This document shows positions 10,493 through 21,699 of a stretch of 26,858 nucleotides of DNA, in pieces. Each line of letters begins with the position of its first letter. Within the stretch, counting starts at the first letter, position 1. The notes under the pieces were generated by a model. The model was not told where the DNA came from, did not search any database, and saw only the letters and a list, made by a program, of their open reading frames with translations. Source of the stretch: Apophysomyces variabilis (lineage: Eukaryota; Mucoromycota; Mucoromycetes; Mucorales; Mucoraceae); assembly GCA_002749535.1 (NCBI GenBank), contig MZZL01000408.1:1731846-1758703 (forward strand), given 5' to 3'. The position numbers and the translations under genes were made by a program.

Positions 10493-13400
10493 TTATGCGG
10501 TGATTAGTTCGGCAACAGCGGCTGTTACTTTTTCAGGAAATTCCCGCTTCGTCATACGATCCAAAATCGATTTGGCTTTCGCCACCATGTTGTTATCGAG
10601 ATAGGCCCTGACCATTGCTTCGTATGTGCTTGGCTCACGAATAACTGTGTTGCTCTTGGTATGGACTTTGTCATCCGTCATAGCGTTAAACATGGCTTCC
10701 GCTTTCTTGAGGAGCCCCTTGTTGCCATACCCACGGATAAACAGGTTTTCGATATAAGGAGAACTACTTTTCTGGATCGTTTTCAACATCTTCTTATAAA
10801 ACCCCTCGGCCCTGTTTAGTTGATTGTTGCTGATGAGCGTATCAAGCATCGCCTGATAGACTACTTCATCTGCTTCGACACCCGACTTGATCATTTCTTG
10901 GAACACACGATCTGCGCTTTGGACGTCACGCTGCAAGGTACCATAGGAGTAGATCAGGGTGGCGTAATGAGTGGCCTGGGGTTCGAGCCGGTCGCGGCGC
11001 TTCATATCATTAAGCATACGATGGGCGGTAGGCATATCATAGGGTGCAATCGTAGCGTAGGCTTCCATCAAGAGCTTGTAAGTATGAGACGAGGGTTTGA
11101 TCTGTCGACGACGAAGTTCCGCAAAATATTCCAGGGCACGTTCACGATCAGGTTGTTGCCGGACATAGAATTGCATCATGTTATTGAACGGACCGACGCG
11201 GGGTTGGTAGGAGGCGGAAGACAACAATTCACTGAAAAGCCGGCGGCAATTGGACTCGGAGCCAGCACGAACACATGCAGAAATAATAGCACCGTAAGTG
11301 ATCGAGTTCGGTGTGATTTTGAAATGACGCATCTCTTCGAACAGACAAAGGGCAGGTTCCAGCTTGCGTGCCTTGGCAAGTTTGGAAATAACAACGTTAT
11401 AAAAGAAAGTAGTCGGCTTCACATCGTGACGCTTGGCCTCGTCATAGATCGTCAGTGCATCCGTAGCCTCGTCCGTGGCGCACTTGGCGCTACCCAGCAA
11501 AAGACTGGCATAACCATTACCATCGGGATACCGGCCCATCTTCTTGATCTCCTCGTAATACTTCTTGGCATTAACCATATCCCCTTGCTGTGCATAACCA
11601 ATCAGGACACTGTTGGTAATCATGAAGATGGCCTTTTCGGCGCGTTGTGTATCCTTGGCCATAAGTAGCTCCTTATAGGCTTTGATGGATGCATTGTACA
11701 TGTTCAATGCTGTATCGAGATGGCCTTGCTTGCCAACAAGAGCGATGGCATCCCGAATGGATTCGGCTTCGGGAACCTGGCCACGTTGAAGGATCCGATC
11801 AAGTACCTTGCTTGCCTCGGCATGTTCGCCTCGCATGACAGCCTTCATGATCTCGCCGGTTTCGCGCGACTCCGTCTCTGCATCTTCCATCTTGCATGGC
11901 ACTTCCAGGACGGGAGGAAAAGCAGCCTTCCATTTTTTAGCATTTTCTTCTGAAAGATGCGAAGAAACTTTTCCAACAAGCTCTGCGTCCAGGTGCATAT
12001 CCGTTTTGGCATCAAGCAAAGTCATGATAACCCGATCAAAGTTGATCTCGTCGCAAGCAGTCAGAGCAGCTTCATAGAGTAAACGATAGTCGGCGATAGA
12101 CAGAGATGGGCATGGTTCATAGTGCTCTACCAACACCTTAGCCAGGGCAGGGGACATGCTAGCCACACGAGTTACAGTACGGACAACCTCGAGCGTTTGC
12201 ACCAGTTGCTTCGACGCCTGTGCTACCTTTACTGCTGCGCTCATGAGATTGGAAGCGCCTTTGGATGCAGTGCGAGATGACATGGCTTCCAACACTGAGT
12301 GCAGCGCGCTAATAGCCTGAGGGATCTTGTTGGCTTGAACAAAGTGTACGACAATACGTTCGGAAAGCACCGCATCGGGCTCAAGTCCAGCCATTCGCAT
12401 ATCATCGACGACCTCTAACACCTTGTCATTGCTTGGATTATTCAGGCAGAGTAGAGCATAATTGGCCAAGTTACCGTAGGCCTTGGAGATATCCGTCTTG
12501 ACCAGCGCTTCATACATGTCTGTGGCAGCCTCAAAATTGTTTGCTTGACAGTAGGCTGACAGAATTGGACCAAAAGTGCTTGCATCCGGCGTTGGCAAAG
12601 GAGCTTCAAGCTTCTGAACAAGCTTCCTTGCTTCTTCCATTTGACCATGAGCACAGTAGTGACGAACGATAGAATTGTAGGGGATAATCGTGACCTTGAC
12701 TCCCTCGGTAACCATGTCTTCCTCCACAATTCTTAAAGCACCGGCCAACTGGTTGCATTTGAGGTGCGAATCAACCAGAGCATTGTAGACGTAAGAAGCA
12801 TCATGTGGTCCCATGGACGGCTTACGCTTAGCATATTCTTCGAAATACTGAAGAGCAGACGCCAGGTCTCCTGCACGGCCAAAGAGATTAATAAGCGCAG
12901 CAAATGTGGCCGAGGTGGGAGTGGAGTTTCGGCAAAGCTGCTCATAAACATGCAATGAATCCACTGTGTTTCCATAATGAGAGAGAACGCGTAGCAGCTG
13001 GTTGTAAAGGTCGACATCGAATTCTTTTACCAAGTCCTCAGCAACAGCACAATCGAAAATAGCCAAAGCCTTGGCAAGATTTTCCTCTGCCTCCAGTACA
13101 GCTATGTCGTTTGACTTGGTTTGTTTTCCAGAGCGGACCGACTGCCGTCGAAGCATAGCCACGACTTTTTGGACTTCCACGTCGCGCTTACAAAGCGTGC
13201 GAATTAAAATTGCGTATGTGGCATCGGTCGGTTGCACCTGAGTCCGAAGCATTTCCTCGTAAACTGTTTTTGACATGAAGGGTTAGAATAAAGTTTCAGT
13301 GGATATTTACTATGACCATACCTTTGATCATCTGGGTAAGGGGACTCCCTTCACGGCGAAGAGCAGCGAAACATTCCAAGATGAGGTTGTAGGTATGATG

Positions 13401-13736
13401 AGTCAGCAGGACACCTTCTTTTTTCAGTGCCTGGTATTCAGCCATGACCGTTTTCAGATTTCCATCGCGCTTAGCAGTTAAAATGCGCTCGTTTGCGGTT
13501 GCATCCAGTGGTTGCGCTTTTGGCGAAGGTGGTGGTGTGATTAAGTCGGCCGGTAAGTCATTGTTTGGTTGAAGGGGAATTATAGATGGTTGTAATAGTG
13601 CGATATGCGGTTTATTGGCATTCTCTTGTTCAGACAGCCGGCGAAGCTTGGTATATGATGATGTGCGAGACGTAATAAGGGTGACAGGTGTGGATTGAAG
13701 TTTTTTGGAAGAGATGAAGAGGGCTGATGAGGGCAT
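10493..13736 (-). CDS. Mitochondrial-type pentatricopeptide repeat (PPR) protein, two exons
   Basis: Exon 1 (13322-13736) and exon 2 (10493-13263) join across a 58-nt GTATGG-CAG intron to give 1061 residues. The N-terminus (MPSSALFISSKKLQSTPV) is rich in Ser, Thr, Lys and Arg and nearly free of acidic residues, as expected for a mitochondrial presequence. A Pro-rich linker follows (ITPPPSPKAQP, ~65-75). Degenerate 35-residue PPR units run from ~110 almost to the end. Clear examples: HHTYNLILECFAAL, ASYVYNALVDSHLK, TFFYNVVISKLAKA, NSITYGAIISACVRAG, SSHTYKLLMEAYA and STYEAMVRAYLDNN. PPR proteins bind RNA and act in organellar RNA processing, stability or translation; the long fungal ones include Pet309/Cya5-type factors, but I cannot assign the target RNA. 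Starting at the internal ATG 13276 would be wrong: it lies in the intron and loses 138 residues, including the presequence. Confidence 0.88.
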
Positions 13737-13756
13737 GTTAGAGGAATGTGTGTGAT

Positions 13757-13820
13757 AATATATATATATGGATGGATGGATGTATATGGGTGTGTGAAAA
13801 AGAAAGAGAGAGAGAGAGAG
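13757..13820. repeat. AT, GGAT and GA microsatellites in the PPR 5' leader
   Basis: Between the PPR start codon and its TATA box lie (AT)n at 13757-13769, (GGAT)n at 13770-13782 and (GA)n at 13805-13820. On the coding strand the last is a CT-rich tract, common in fungal promoters and 5' leaders. Confidence 0.8.
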
Positions 13821-13876
13821 AAAGAGCAGGGGGAAAGGAAACAGTAAGTTCGAATGATGGAGTGGTAGATACGGCC

Positions 13877-13885
13877 CTTTTTATA
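13877..13885 (-). promoter_or_regulatory. TATA box of the PPR gene
   Basis: TATAAAAAG on the minus strand, about 140 bp upstream of the PPR ATG and just upstream of the pyrimidine-rich leader. Position and sequence fit a core promoter; the transcription start is not shown. Confidence 0.5.
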
Positions 13886-13930
13886 AGCACTAGTAAAAGA
13901 TTTGCTTAAGCCAATCAACAGCGAGATGCA

Positions 13931-14500
13931 TATCAGATCGTATGGGAAAATATATAAAAAAACTTATTTTATCAGATGGTTTTTACTCCGTTCAGCGGCA
14001 ATACTGGCCGAAGATACGTCCTTTATCAGATCCAAATGATAAATTAAATATCCGATATGGTTTGTCGGGGGGGGACATGGCTGTACTAAATGCCAAGTGG
14101 TACTTGGATACAACCCGTGTCATCACTCTGAGTTCGAAGGCTTTTAGATCTGATAAAATCTGTAGCTACCTGTACGTAAAGTGCGACCATAAACTTATCA
14201 AGACTTGTTTAGATTTCTATGGTATAATGCACAGACTCTTATTTTTAAGCGAACAGTATCGATTTCATCGAGCTTTTCTCAACTAAAAGACCGGCAAAAA
14301 GGAAAAAGGATGGCGTGATGAAAAAGATCTGATAAAAATTTTTTGGGAGGGAAGCAGAATAAAGACCCGAACTGTGTCGAACAAATTGCGAAACCAATGA
14401 CAAGCTAGGTATTTGTTACACAATCCAAACTTTCCATTCGACGACGAAGGTTATCCAACGTTCACACCAGTCAAATGCCCGACACATCGATTATCAGATC
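13931..14500. promoter_or_regulatory. Cluster of six TTATCAGAT(C) motifs upstream of the PPR gene
   Basis: TATCAGATC or its complement occurs at 13931-13939, 13969-13977, 14023-14032, 14147-14156, 14326-14335 and 14491-14500, in both orientations. The core CTGATAA is a GATA-factor type site. A 114-codon plus-strand frame (13942-14286) overlaps the cluster but shows no domain I know and I do not call it a gene. The cluster lies 0.2-0.76 kb upstream of the PPR start and could be a distal promoter, or repeats left by a small transposon. Confidence 0.35.
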
Positions 14501-14652
14501 TTTATATATGCATATATAAATACTTATTATACACTTCAAGGTTTTATGCTCGCACGTTAATTCTCATAGTATCTGCAGATTATCCTGTTACTGTCAGGAA
14601 CCCATTCTCAATGTCAAATGAATGCTACGTCCCACCAATAGCTTGTCCCTGA

Positions 14653-15017
14653 TTGGACCTATTGCTTGCTTACAGATATACCCTTGTTTATGACCAACTT
14701 CAGCTATCCACTGATCGTTATTGTCCCTGGCAACTTCTGACCCATCACCTTACGTGGACAATCGAAGAAATGGAATTGTCAGAGGCATCTAAAGTTGATC
14801 ACAATCGTTTCTTGTTTAAAGTAGCCGGAATTATCAAGGTGTAGTACATCAGTGAAAATCCATTAAATACGCAGTATACCATAACAGAAACGGGGATTGA
14901 ATTTAGATGTTGCGGGACCTCGAGAGGAAACATGTAGAGGCCGAAGCGGAAAAGATGGGAAAAAAGGTGAAGTTACACAATGGACTTGTATGGTGGAAGG
15001 ACCGCCGTAAAAGATGA
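14653..15017 (+). CDS. Unrecognised two-exon ORF, low confidence
   Basis: An ORF (14653-14838) can be joined by a 68-nt intron (GTGTAG to TTTAG, 14839-14906) to an in-frame exon ending at TGA 15015-15017. The second exon is strongly charged (LRDLERKHVEAEAEKMGKK) and ends in a compact basic motif, VWWKDRRKR. The first frame opens with TTG, not ATG, so the true start lies upstream or the piece is a fragment. The charged helix with a Trp-Trp basic tail looks protein-like rather than random, but I cannot name a family. It may be the C-terminal remnant of a transposon protein. Confidence 0.25.
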
Positions 15018-16150
15018 GAAACTACGCGTTTTTCGATAAAAGATCGTCAGTCATCCTTACTTTATCCTTATTGAAGTGAACGTTCGTCACGGTTCAGGTT
15101 ATTTTGTTTCTTATGGTTGTTCATCAGCCTTAGTATACTACTTTGGCGAAGATGGCCATAGTGAGTCATCGTTATGGCCATTTCTTTGGCATTCCTCGTA
15201 TCTTTCCTATAGCTTTTTGTGCTATGTATTGTTTACACAGTGAAAGTAAATATCATCATGCGCTACGTTAAAACATAAGAATCGCAGGAGTATAGTACTA
15301 TAAAATACTACGCGGCAAGTAGATAAGTATGGCCAATCTTCGACGAGGTGACTAAGCTTCCACGGATTCTTAGGTGCAACATGACGCACATTACGTAAAG
15401 TGAACGTCTGTAAGCAGCTTTCTTGAACTAACCATTAGGCAAAGTTGTTATATCTTGTGCACCCCTACCTCGACTTTTGGATGGTTACTCATATCAGCCG
15501 AAGCTGCAGCGTCTGCTTCTCTCTGAATTTTTGCATGGCTTTGTCAGCATAACGCCACCTGTACCGTTATCGCTTTTTTTCTTTGTTTTTGAGGAACTGT
15601 AGATACCAATAGGAACACGCTATTGCCTGAATATTGTCCTATTCTTGGTGCAAACTTCGAGGACAGTTTCACGTACGTCAATCTTTTTTACCTCAGTATA
15701 TGTTTGCGCGCTGTAAGTCTATCAAGTTCTAATAACAATAACGCTGGTTGCAAAACCCTTTTATCTGTCTTTCAAAGAGCAGGTGCCAAATTTGGTGTAT
15801 TCCTTTACTCAGCAACTGACGCGGTCCTTTTCTCGTCATCCACGACAAGCCTTGTCGTCTGTGATATTTTTATTGGGCGATCTATTGAAATTCTACAGGA
15901 TCAGCCACAGTCGCCATAAACTGTCACTTCAGCGATTCGACGAGCCTCATATCATAGTCTGAGAGCTTAAGGTAGAGTCAGGCTGGTAAAACAAGTGCTT
16001 AATACTTAGTTTTGGTTCTTGCGAAATTTCTACTGGGCTATCGTTTTCTAACGTCGCCCACATGGCAAAAGATGAGCCAGAGTTGCCAAGCCAAAGAGAT
16101 TAAGTCACTTGTCTTGTATACGTCAAAATGACATCGTTGTTTAAAGATTG
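15018..16150. other. Non-coding stretch left of CACTA copy A
   Basis: No supportable gene. A short inverted repeat (ATGGCCATA at 15152, TATGGCCAT at 15173) could form a 9-bp hairpin with a 12-nt loop. A 98-codon frame at 15623-15919 has low-complexity Ser/Asn content and no domain. Confidence 0.45.
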
Positions 16151-16163
16151 CACTACGGGAAAA
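16151..16163 (+). repeat. Terminal repeat of CACTA copy A
   Basis: CACTACGGGAAAA, the same 13 bp as the termini of copy B, followed by A/T-rich sequence with weak subterminal motifs (TCAAGGAT near 16221). The distance to the transposase stop is about 250 bp, similar to copy B. Confidence 0.75.
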
Positions 16164-16401
16164 ATAATCGTAAGAATCGATGATGTATCCGAGAATAATC
16201 ATAGAATCTGATGATAATTTCAAGGATAGCTTCTACGTTCATCATATAATTCAATGATTACATTCACATAAATGGACCAATAATAAATGAATGGCTTATG
16301 TATTAGATTCAGGATGCTAGGGTTTGAAAAAATGCTTTATTTATAGGCTTGACACATTGCCGCATGTCCCATGGTTGCTTTTTGCTAGATATTATATGTG
16401 G

Positions 16402-19352
16402 TCAAACACAGTAATTTCTTCCGTTTGTTTCGGTGGCAGCTTCCGTTTCCACACCTAGGAGGTCATCAATGTTGGTGCAGTCAACAAGATACAGTTTTTC
16501 TGCAAAGGACCGAAGAAAGTAGACACTGTTGGTGAGAGCATCTACTCTGGTACGGTATATTCCTACTAGAGCCAACGCCATGGTTTCATTCTGTTCAGAC
16601 TCAAAGTAGAAATACACCTTCCCAAAGTAGTGCTTCGTTTCCATAGAGATCTGTTGTCTGTTGGTTCGAGCATACCTGTGATTTCCGTTAGTTATGTAAT
16701 CTAGATACTATTTGCTTACCTATCGACATCAATGGCCAAACGAACAAAGTGGGCAGCACGGTTGCGCTTTGAATGCTTTAGGACGTTGCCGAACACTTTG
16801 TGATTAAGCCACAGACGCCCCGAGAATTTGAGGCTGCCGGGTGCAGTATTAGGCAGACCCATTCGTCAGTAAAAGGCAATTAAAGCTCTTTCAAAAGTAG
16901 AAGCTGAGATGCCAGCAATGGTACCCATAGTTCCCAATGATGCATGTTTGAACGGACCTTGCATCTCTGGTACCAGTTCAGCTGCAGATGGATCTATATC
17001 TTTACAGCCATCATTTGCGTCGATGTTTGGTTCATCCAGCGCATCAGGCTCAGTATAGCGCGCTCGTGCTAGCTTGACCATGACGTTAGCGGTATTTGGT
17101 CCTGGCGCGCTCCTTGAGGCGATGAAGCGGCTGTAGATGCCAATGGTGCGTTCTAGTGGCCTGGTGCTAAAGTACCGGAATGGACCGACTTTCCGGATTA
17201 TGTCCGGCATATATGAGAGATAATGCTGGTTAGGCATAAATATTGGAAAATGTAACACCTTCTTTTCCACCAGTTCTAATAAGTATCCATACCCCAGCTG
17301 TATATCATTAACACAATCATATCAGATTAAGTACTTTTATAGGTGAGAATGCTTACGCTTTCATAGCAACAAGATCAGCCTCTGTGATCTGGTATTGAAG
17401 ACTGCGTTGACATGCTGTAATTAACGCCATTGCAGCTTCTTGGCCTTTTCGATCCGGAAATAATCTGACAATGAGAGTTGGCGCGATATATAATAAAAAG
17501 TCAACCAGTCAATGGCCCTTTTCATCGAATTAATACAATTTCGTTGGAAAGGAACTGGTACAGATTTTCTTGATGTTCTATATCATTCATGATACAGGTG
17601 GAAAAGCCCCATTTATCTCCAGGGATTAACAGCAAGAGACACGCTGTATTTCCCTTGAATCGATGCAAAAGAGAGACGACTGATGCCATGGCCGATTAAA
17701 TGTATTTCATCAGGACCGAAAAACTCTGGTCCATAGAAGGATTTAAGGAACGCAAACCGTGGTGGGAGATCAACACCAACCTACAGATGAGTGAGGAGTA
17801 AGGATACTATTTCAGCAATGTTGATAACCCTTACTACATTTGCTGTCTGGTAGCCTTCCGCTGAGCGCCATCTAACAGGGCCATTGGGCTCCGGAAAATA
17901 TATACCTCCAGCATCCATTGGAGACTACCCCTTGAGCAGACAGATCCAGCAGCCTTCCTTAGATTGATAACTGCTATGGTTCGATAAGTCAGCTACTGCA
18001 GGAATATCGCCTGATGCAAGCAGGACGTGAACTTTCGCATGAATACGACTGTTGCCAACATTGACAATCTTTTGCATCGTTCTGTAGAGTTTCCAGCTCA
18101 GACAATGTCGGGTAAAGGGAAAGACCACAAGTTTCTCGGGCGGTTTGGGCCAGGAATGATACACATCTGGATCATGTTTTTGACTTCATATCTACAGGAA
18201 CGTCTTAAAATAGATATAGCATTTCATACACCTTACCTCACAGAAGGATCCATGTTTAATATGACTGCATGGATAATGGTTATAGAATATTTGTGGTTGT
18301 GCTTGAAAGGCCGAAAGCCATCAGCATACAAGGCAAGCGCTATGTCATATTCAGAGGTAAATAAACTAGATGTGTGGCTTCTATATGTTGAGCCATCAAA
18401 CACATCTTCGTACGCACCCGGCTGATGACAGCGTTTGTGGCGGTATCTCAGCATGTCTCACGCTCTTTCATGGCTTAAGGTAAATGCTAGCTGTTTGTCG
18501 ACCGAGAGTATCTGTGTTGTGCTATACGGCTTCGGGCCTGCCGATTGATTGGTCCCTTCTTCATTTTTGAGCAGCGGCGGAAACGACAATGGCTTATCAT
18601 ACTCGCCGTAAAAGAGCATGCATCCTTTCCTGCAGACAGGTATATGCACTGACTTTATGGGATACACAGTATCCAGAAGCTTGCGTGATAAGTACGGAAA
18701 GAACAGGTGAAGAGATTCTATTTTTATGTTTGATTTAGTCACGTAGATATTGGCCGAGACATCACAGTGTACCTTGGTTAGCACCAGTCAATGCACTGTT
18801 GCTAAACTTCACTAATTCTTCATGCGCAGCTCGAGGTATGCCATATTGCTCCACTATGCGCTGGAGCAGGATACTCTGCTTGTTCATTGGGTCCTCTAGA
18901 ACATTGGATCTGGTAAACTTGAATTCAACAGGAGTACCGGTTGATGACATCTCTATCGACACCATTACAATGAATTAGAAGTATGTGATTGAATAGCTAT
19001 AAGATATACCTGTGTTACTAATTCTATCGTTGTTAGCAACTCTTTTATCCTTATTAGTAAGTTCATTCTTCGTGACATTTCTCTCCTCAACAGGATCATC
19101 ACTGTGATGCTCACGCTGGTCCATATCAATGCATGTATTATCAAAGTCATCCAGGTCATCCTCCAAGTTAAGCGATCTCTGACCGTTTGGAATACGAGAC
19201 GGATTTATGTGCTTATGATCCTCATCTGGCAGGTCTAAATCCATTTCCAAGCCAACCTGAGGTGTAATAGGCAAGACGTCCTTATCATCACCAAAACCTT
19301 CTTCTTTACTGGAGCTTTCAATAGAGAGAGATATCTGTCTACGTTCTGTCAC
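16402..19352 (-). pseudogene. Tnp2-type (CACTA) transposase pseudogene
   Basis: Collinear with the copy B transposase, at low identity. From the 5' side: an acidic N-terminal part (MDLDLPDEDHKHINPSRIP), the segment with GIPRAAHEELVKFSNSAL, then EDVFDGSTYRSHTSSLFTSEY and ALYADGFRPFK (first catalytic Asp), GDIPAVADLSNHSSYQS (second), GPEFFGPDEIHLIGHG (third), and the DUF4218-like HYLSYMPDIIRKVGPFRYF. The N-terminal zinc finger of copy B is not seen. Breaks include a frameshift near 18140, loss of frame after ~17650, and TGA at 16866-16868 where copy B reads Ser. Several intron positions are shared with copy B, for example a 54-nt intron just before the GPEF block. It is a fossil copy. Confidence 0.72.
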
Positions 19353-19380
19353 GGATATCCTATTGCATGCTCACTCTGCC

Positions 19381-21345
19381 AAGTGCAGACTATAATCCCA
19401 CGTAAACTTTCTGTAGATACTGTTGCGTTCCGATTTCAAATGACACAAGGGATGAACTAATTCTTCTTGCGAGATATGATCGCTTGCGCGTGTTATGCTT
19501 TCGAAACACGCGGTCATTGCTGAAACTTCTACACCAGGCTCACTCAAGGTATCCTGACGGAGGAGCTAACGAAATCTCTTGATAAACGCGTTCGAACAGG
19601 GTAGTCATAGTTGAAATCGAGGCAAAGGACAAAAAGATCGATCAAGAGAAAAATTGACTGAAATACATGTATGACAAATCGGAACTGCTGCACGGCGTCA
19701 ATTTCAGTCTTGAGTAGCTTTAAGATAACAGTACTTGTGGTTTGCCTATTTTTTTTTTCGTACCTCACATTGTATTCGCATGTATACGTTGTATGCCCGT
19801 TGCAGCGCACAACCAAACAGAACTTCAGTTTTCGTTCCTTCCCATGTACCAATTGGTTGGCAATGATTGTATAACTCGATCTTATGTGCCATCTGAATTG
19901 TTATGTTCTGAGAGCAGTCGCCGAATAATAACACCCCATTTTATGCGATCAGACATTTGGCAATGCTTAGAGCTTGGATACACCTTCTGCCTAATCCTTC
20001 ATAAAGAGCTCGAGCCAAGCGTTATACCACCGTAGCAGCATAACATGCTGTATTTTGATGGGTAGCCGTTCTTTATACGAAGGGGTTAGATCTTAACGAA
20101 AGTTGCAATAGTTTGATTAGGAAAACACGTACACCTAAGCTCACAGCGTGTATCATAGGGAAAAGTCACACGGTCTGAAGAAAGGAAAATTTTGCCCTAT
20201 TACAACTTCAGGTCCATTTTGTTTTACAACTGGCACGACCTAAATTTTGGCAGTTTAGTATTACATCCAGAGCAACTCTGAAGATTCTGACAGATATAGA
20301 CTATTTTATACAGCGTTTATAGGTTTATCAGACTAGCATAAAAGGAGATCATATAGAATTTATCGAAGCCTGTCGCTTGTTGTACCTACGGTTCTCTGAT
20401 CAAACGTGCTCGGTGTTGGAACGTAGTGAATTCCGTTCCAATCGGACTTTTCTTCCACGTCAGTTTATCTATCGCAATCCCATAAGCCATCTGATGTGTA
20501 TCAGCTGTCGCTTTCACATCAGCGGAATATTTACCCATTGGATTCCTCTACTTGACCTTTCTCGAGGAAGACCATGTTAGAACAAGCCAGAAATGGAAAT
20601 AGCTAAAGGAAAGAAGAAAGAGGATGTTGGACCATAATCAGTGTCGATCTCAGCAGATGGCCTAAGCAGAAATTCTCTAAGTCCAAAATGAAACTTTACT
20701 GTGAAATGAAAAGTAAACGATACATTTGCTGCAGGTGCACCAGCAGCAGCCAGCTCTATTACTAATATAGTCAGCATAATTGCCACTAACTTCTGGTCCA
20801 GGTCTTCGTTTAGACTTGCACAACGGCTGGTGTATTTCTAGTCTATGCTTTGACGAGTGTGCAAAATAAGCATCAAACTTTTAGTAATCTTAGCGTGATA
20901 GCATACCTAGTCAATCTTTGCTTCTTTCGGTATCGCTCCTTGCATTCTGCAAGCAGGCAATTACTGAATGAGGAATTGCAGCGGACACGGTTCAGTTGAT
21001 ATCGTCATAGATTAAAGACGAAAGTTGACGTCTGCTTGGTATTGCTAATCTCTGTTCCAGATCACAACTACCAGTTCGTGTTTAGCCGAAATTCACTGTG
21101 CATGAATGGGAATGTCGTGACCAAGAATTCGGAACGAAAATCCGAAATAGTAACGGCTTTAAACGATTGGCGTCGGTTCCAGATCGTTTCAGTTAGTGTA
21201 GCATTCTATAAACAAGGATTTGCCGAAACTTTTAGCACTTTCCGATGGCGTATTTTTTTCAGGTCCAATCAAACTTACGTGGCGATCTTGAACGTCTGTA
21301 GTAGTCAGCTTCAAGCCTATGCATTGCTCATTGCATATTATCGCA
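19381..21345. other. Stretch between the two CACTA copies, no supportable gene
   Basis: Frames of 60-120 codons occur on both strands (for example 19544-19852 minus, 20377-20580 plus, 20577-20786 minus, 21036-21401 plus), but none shows a domain, motif or convincing splice pattern. The 21036 frame runs into the end of copy B and stops inside it, so its last codons are element sequence. An 8-bp inverted repeat (TTGGAACG at 20416, CGTTCCAA at 20434) could form a small hairpin. Confidence 0.45.
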
Positions 21346-21358
21346 CACTACGGGAAAA
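21346..21358 (+). repeat. Left terminal inverted repeat of copy B
   Basis: CACTACGGGAAAA, perfect 13-bp match to the complement of the right end; begins with the CACTA signature of the superfamily. Confidence 0.88.
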
Positions 21359-21361
21359 TTT

Positions 21362-21560
21362 ATCCTTAGATTCAAGGATAAAGTCTTTAATTATACTTTA
21401 AAGTAATCCTTGAATAAGACGGAAATTTTACATTTACCGTGATTATTCAAGGATTATTTTCAAGGATTATTTAGCGATTATCGCTGAATTCCTTTCTTAT
21501 TGAAGGATTACTTTAAAGGATACATTGATACTAATCATTGAATTCAATCCATATTAAAGG
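21362..21560. repeat. Left subterminal repeats of copy B
   Basis: TCAAGGATTA and its complement, with shortened variants (TTAAAGGAT, TGAAGGATTA), occur many times in both orientations in ~200 bp. In plant CACTA elements such arrays are the binding sites of an element-encoded protein; the same role here is inferred. Confidence 0.75.
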
Positions 21561-21699
21561 ACAGCATTGATTGTTTATTTTTCCTTTTTTTTCTTTGCTA
21601 TACTGGGGGAAAAAAAGCAGAAAATCACTAACAAATCGCTTGTTAATGTCACATGTCTAATAACAGGTTCGAAATCAGTACCTTACTGTCATTCATCGG

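Larger units (their letters stand above)
16151..19380 (-). mobile_element. CACTA copy A: degraded Tnp2-type element with one surviving end
   Basis: The end at 16151-16163 reads CACTACGGGAAAA, identical to both ends of copy B. The transposase pseudogene lies inside, in the same orientation as in copy B. No matching CCCGTAGTG end was found between 19353 and 21345, and no counterpart of copy B's accessory gene is visible, so the right part seems lost or too diverged. The right boundary given is approximate. Confidence 0.7.

Noticed and set aside
10820..11668. 282-codon plus-strand frame
   Set aside because: It lies fully antisense to the PPR gene, has no domain, and the PPR frame on the other strand is clearly real.
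13264..13321. PPR start at the internal ATG 13276
   Set aside because: That ATG is inside the intron; the upstream exon supplies a mitochondrial presequence and joins in frame.
15152..15181. 9-bp hairpin as a possible RNA or terminator
   Set aside because: Short palindromes of this size are expected by chance in 27 kb and no neighbouring gene uses it.
19544..19934. Overlapping minus-strand frames as the lost 5' part of CACTA copy A
   Set aside because: They do not contain the C2HC finger or any segment alignable to the N-terminus of copy B.
20577..20786. Minus-strand 69-codon frame with a hydrophobic start, like a small secreted protein
   Set aside because: No cleavage-site pattern or mature domain is convincing and nothing around it supports a gene.
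21667..21682. TTCGAAATC resembling a tRNA T-arm
   Set aside because: No acceptor or anticodon stem pairs around it.
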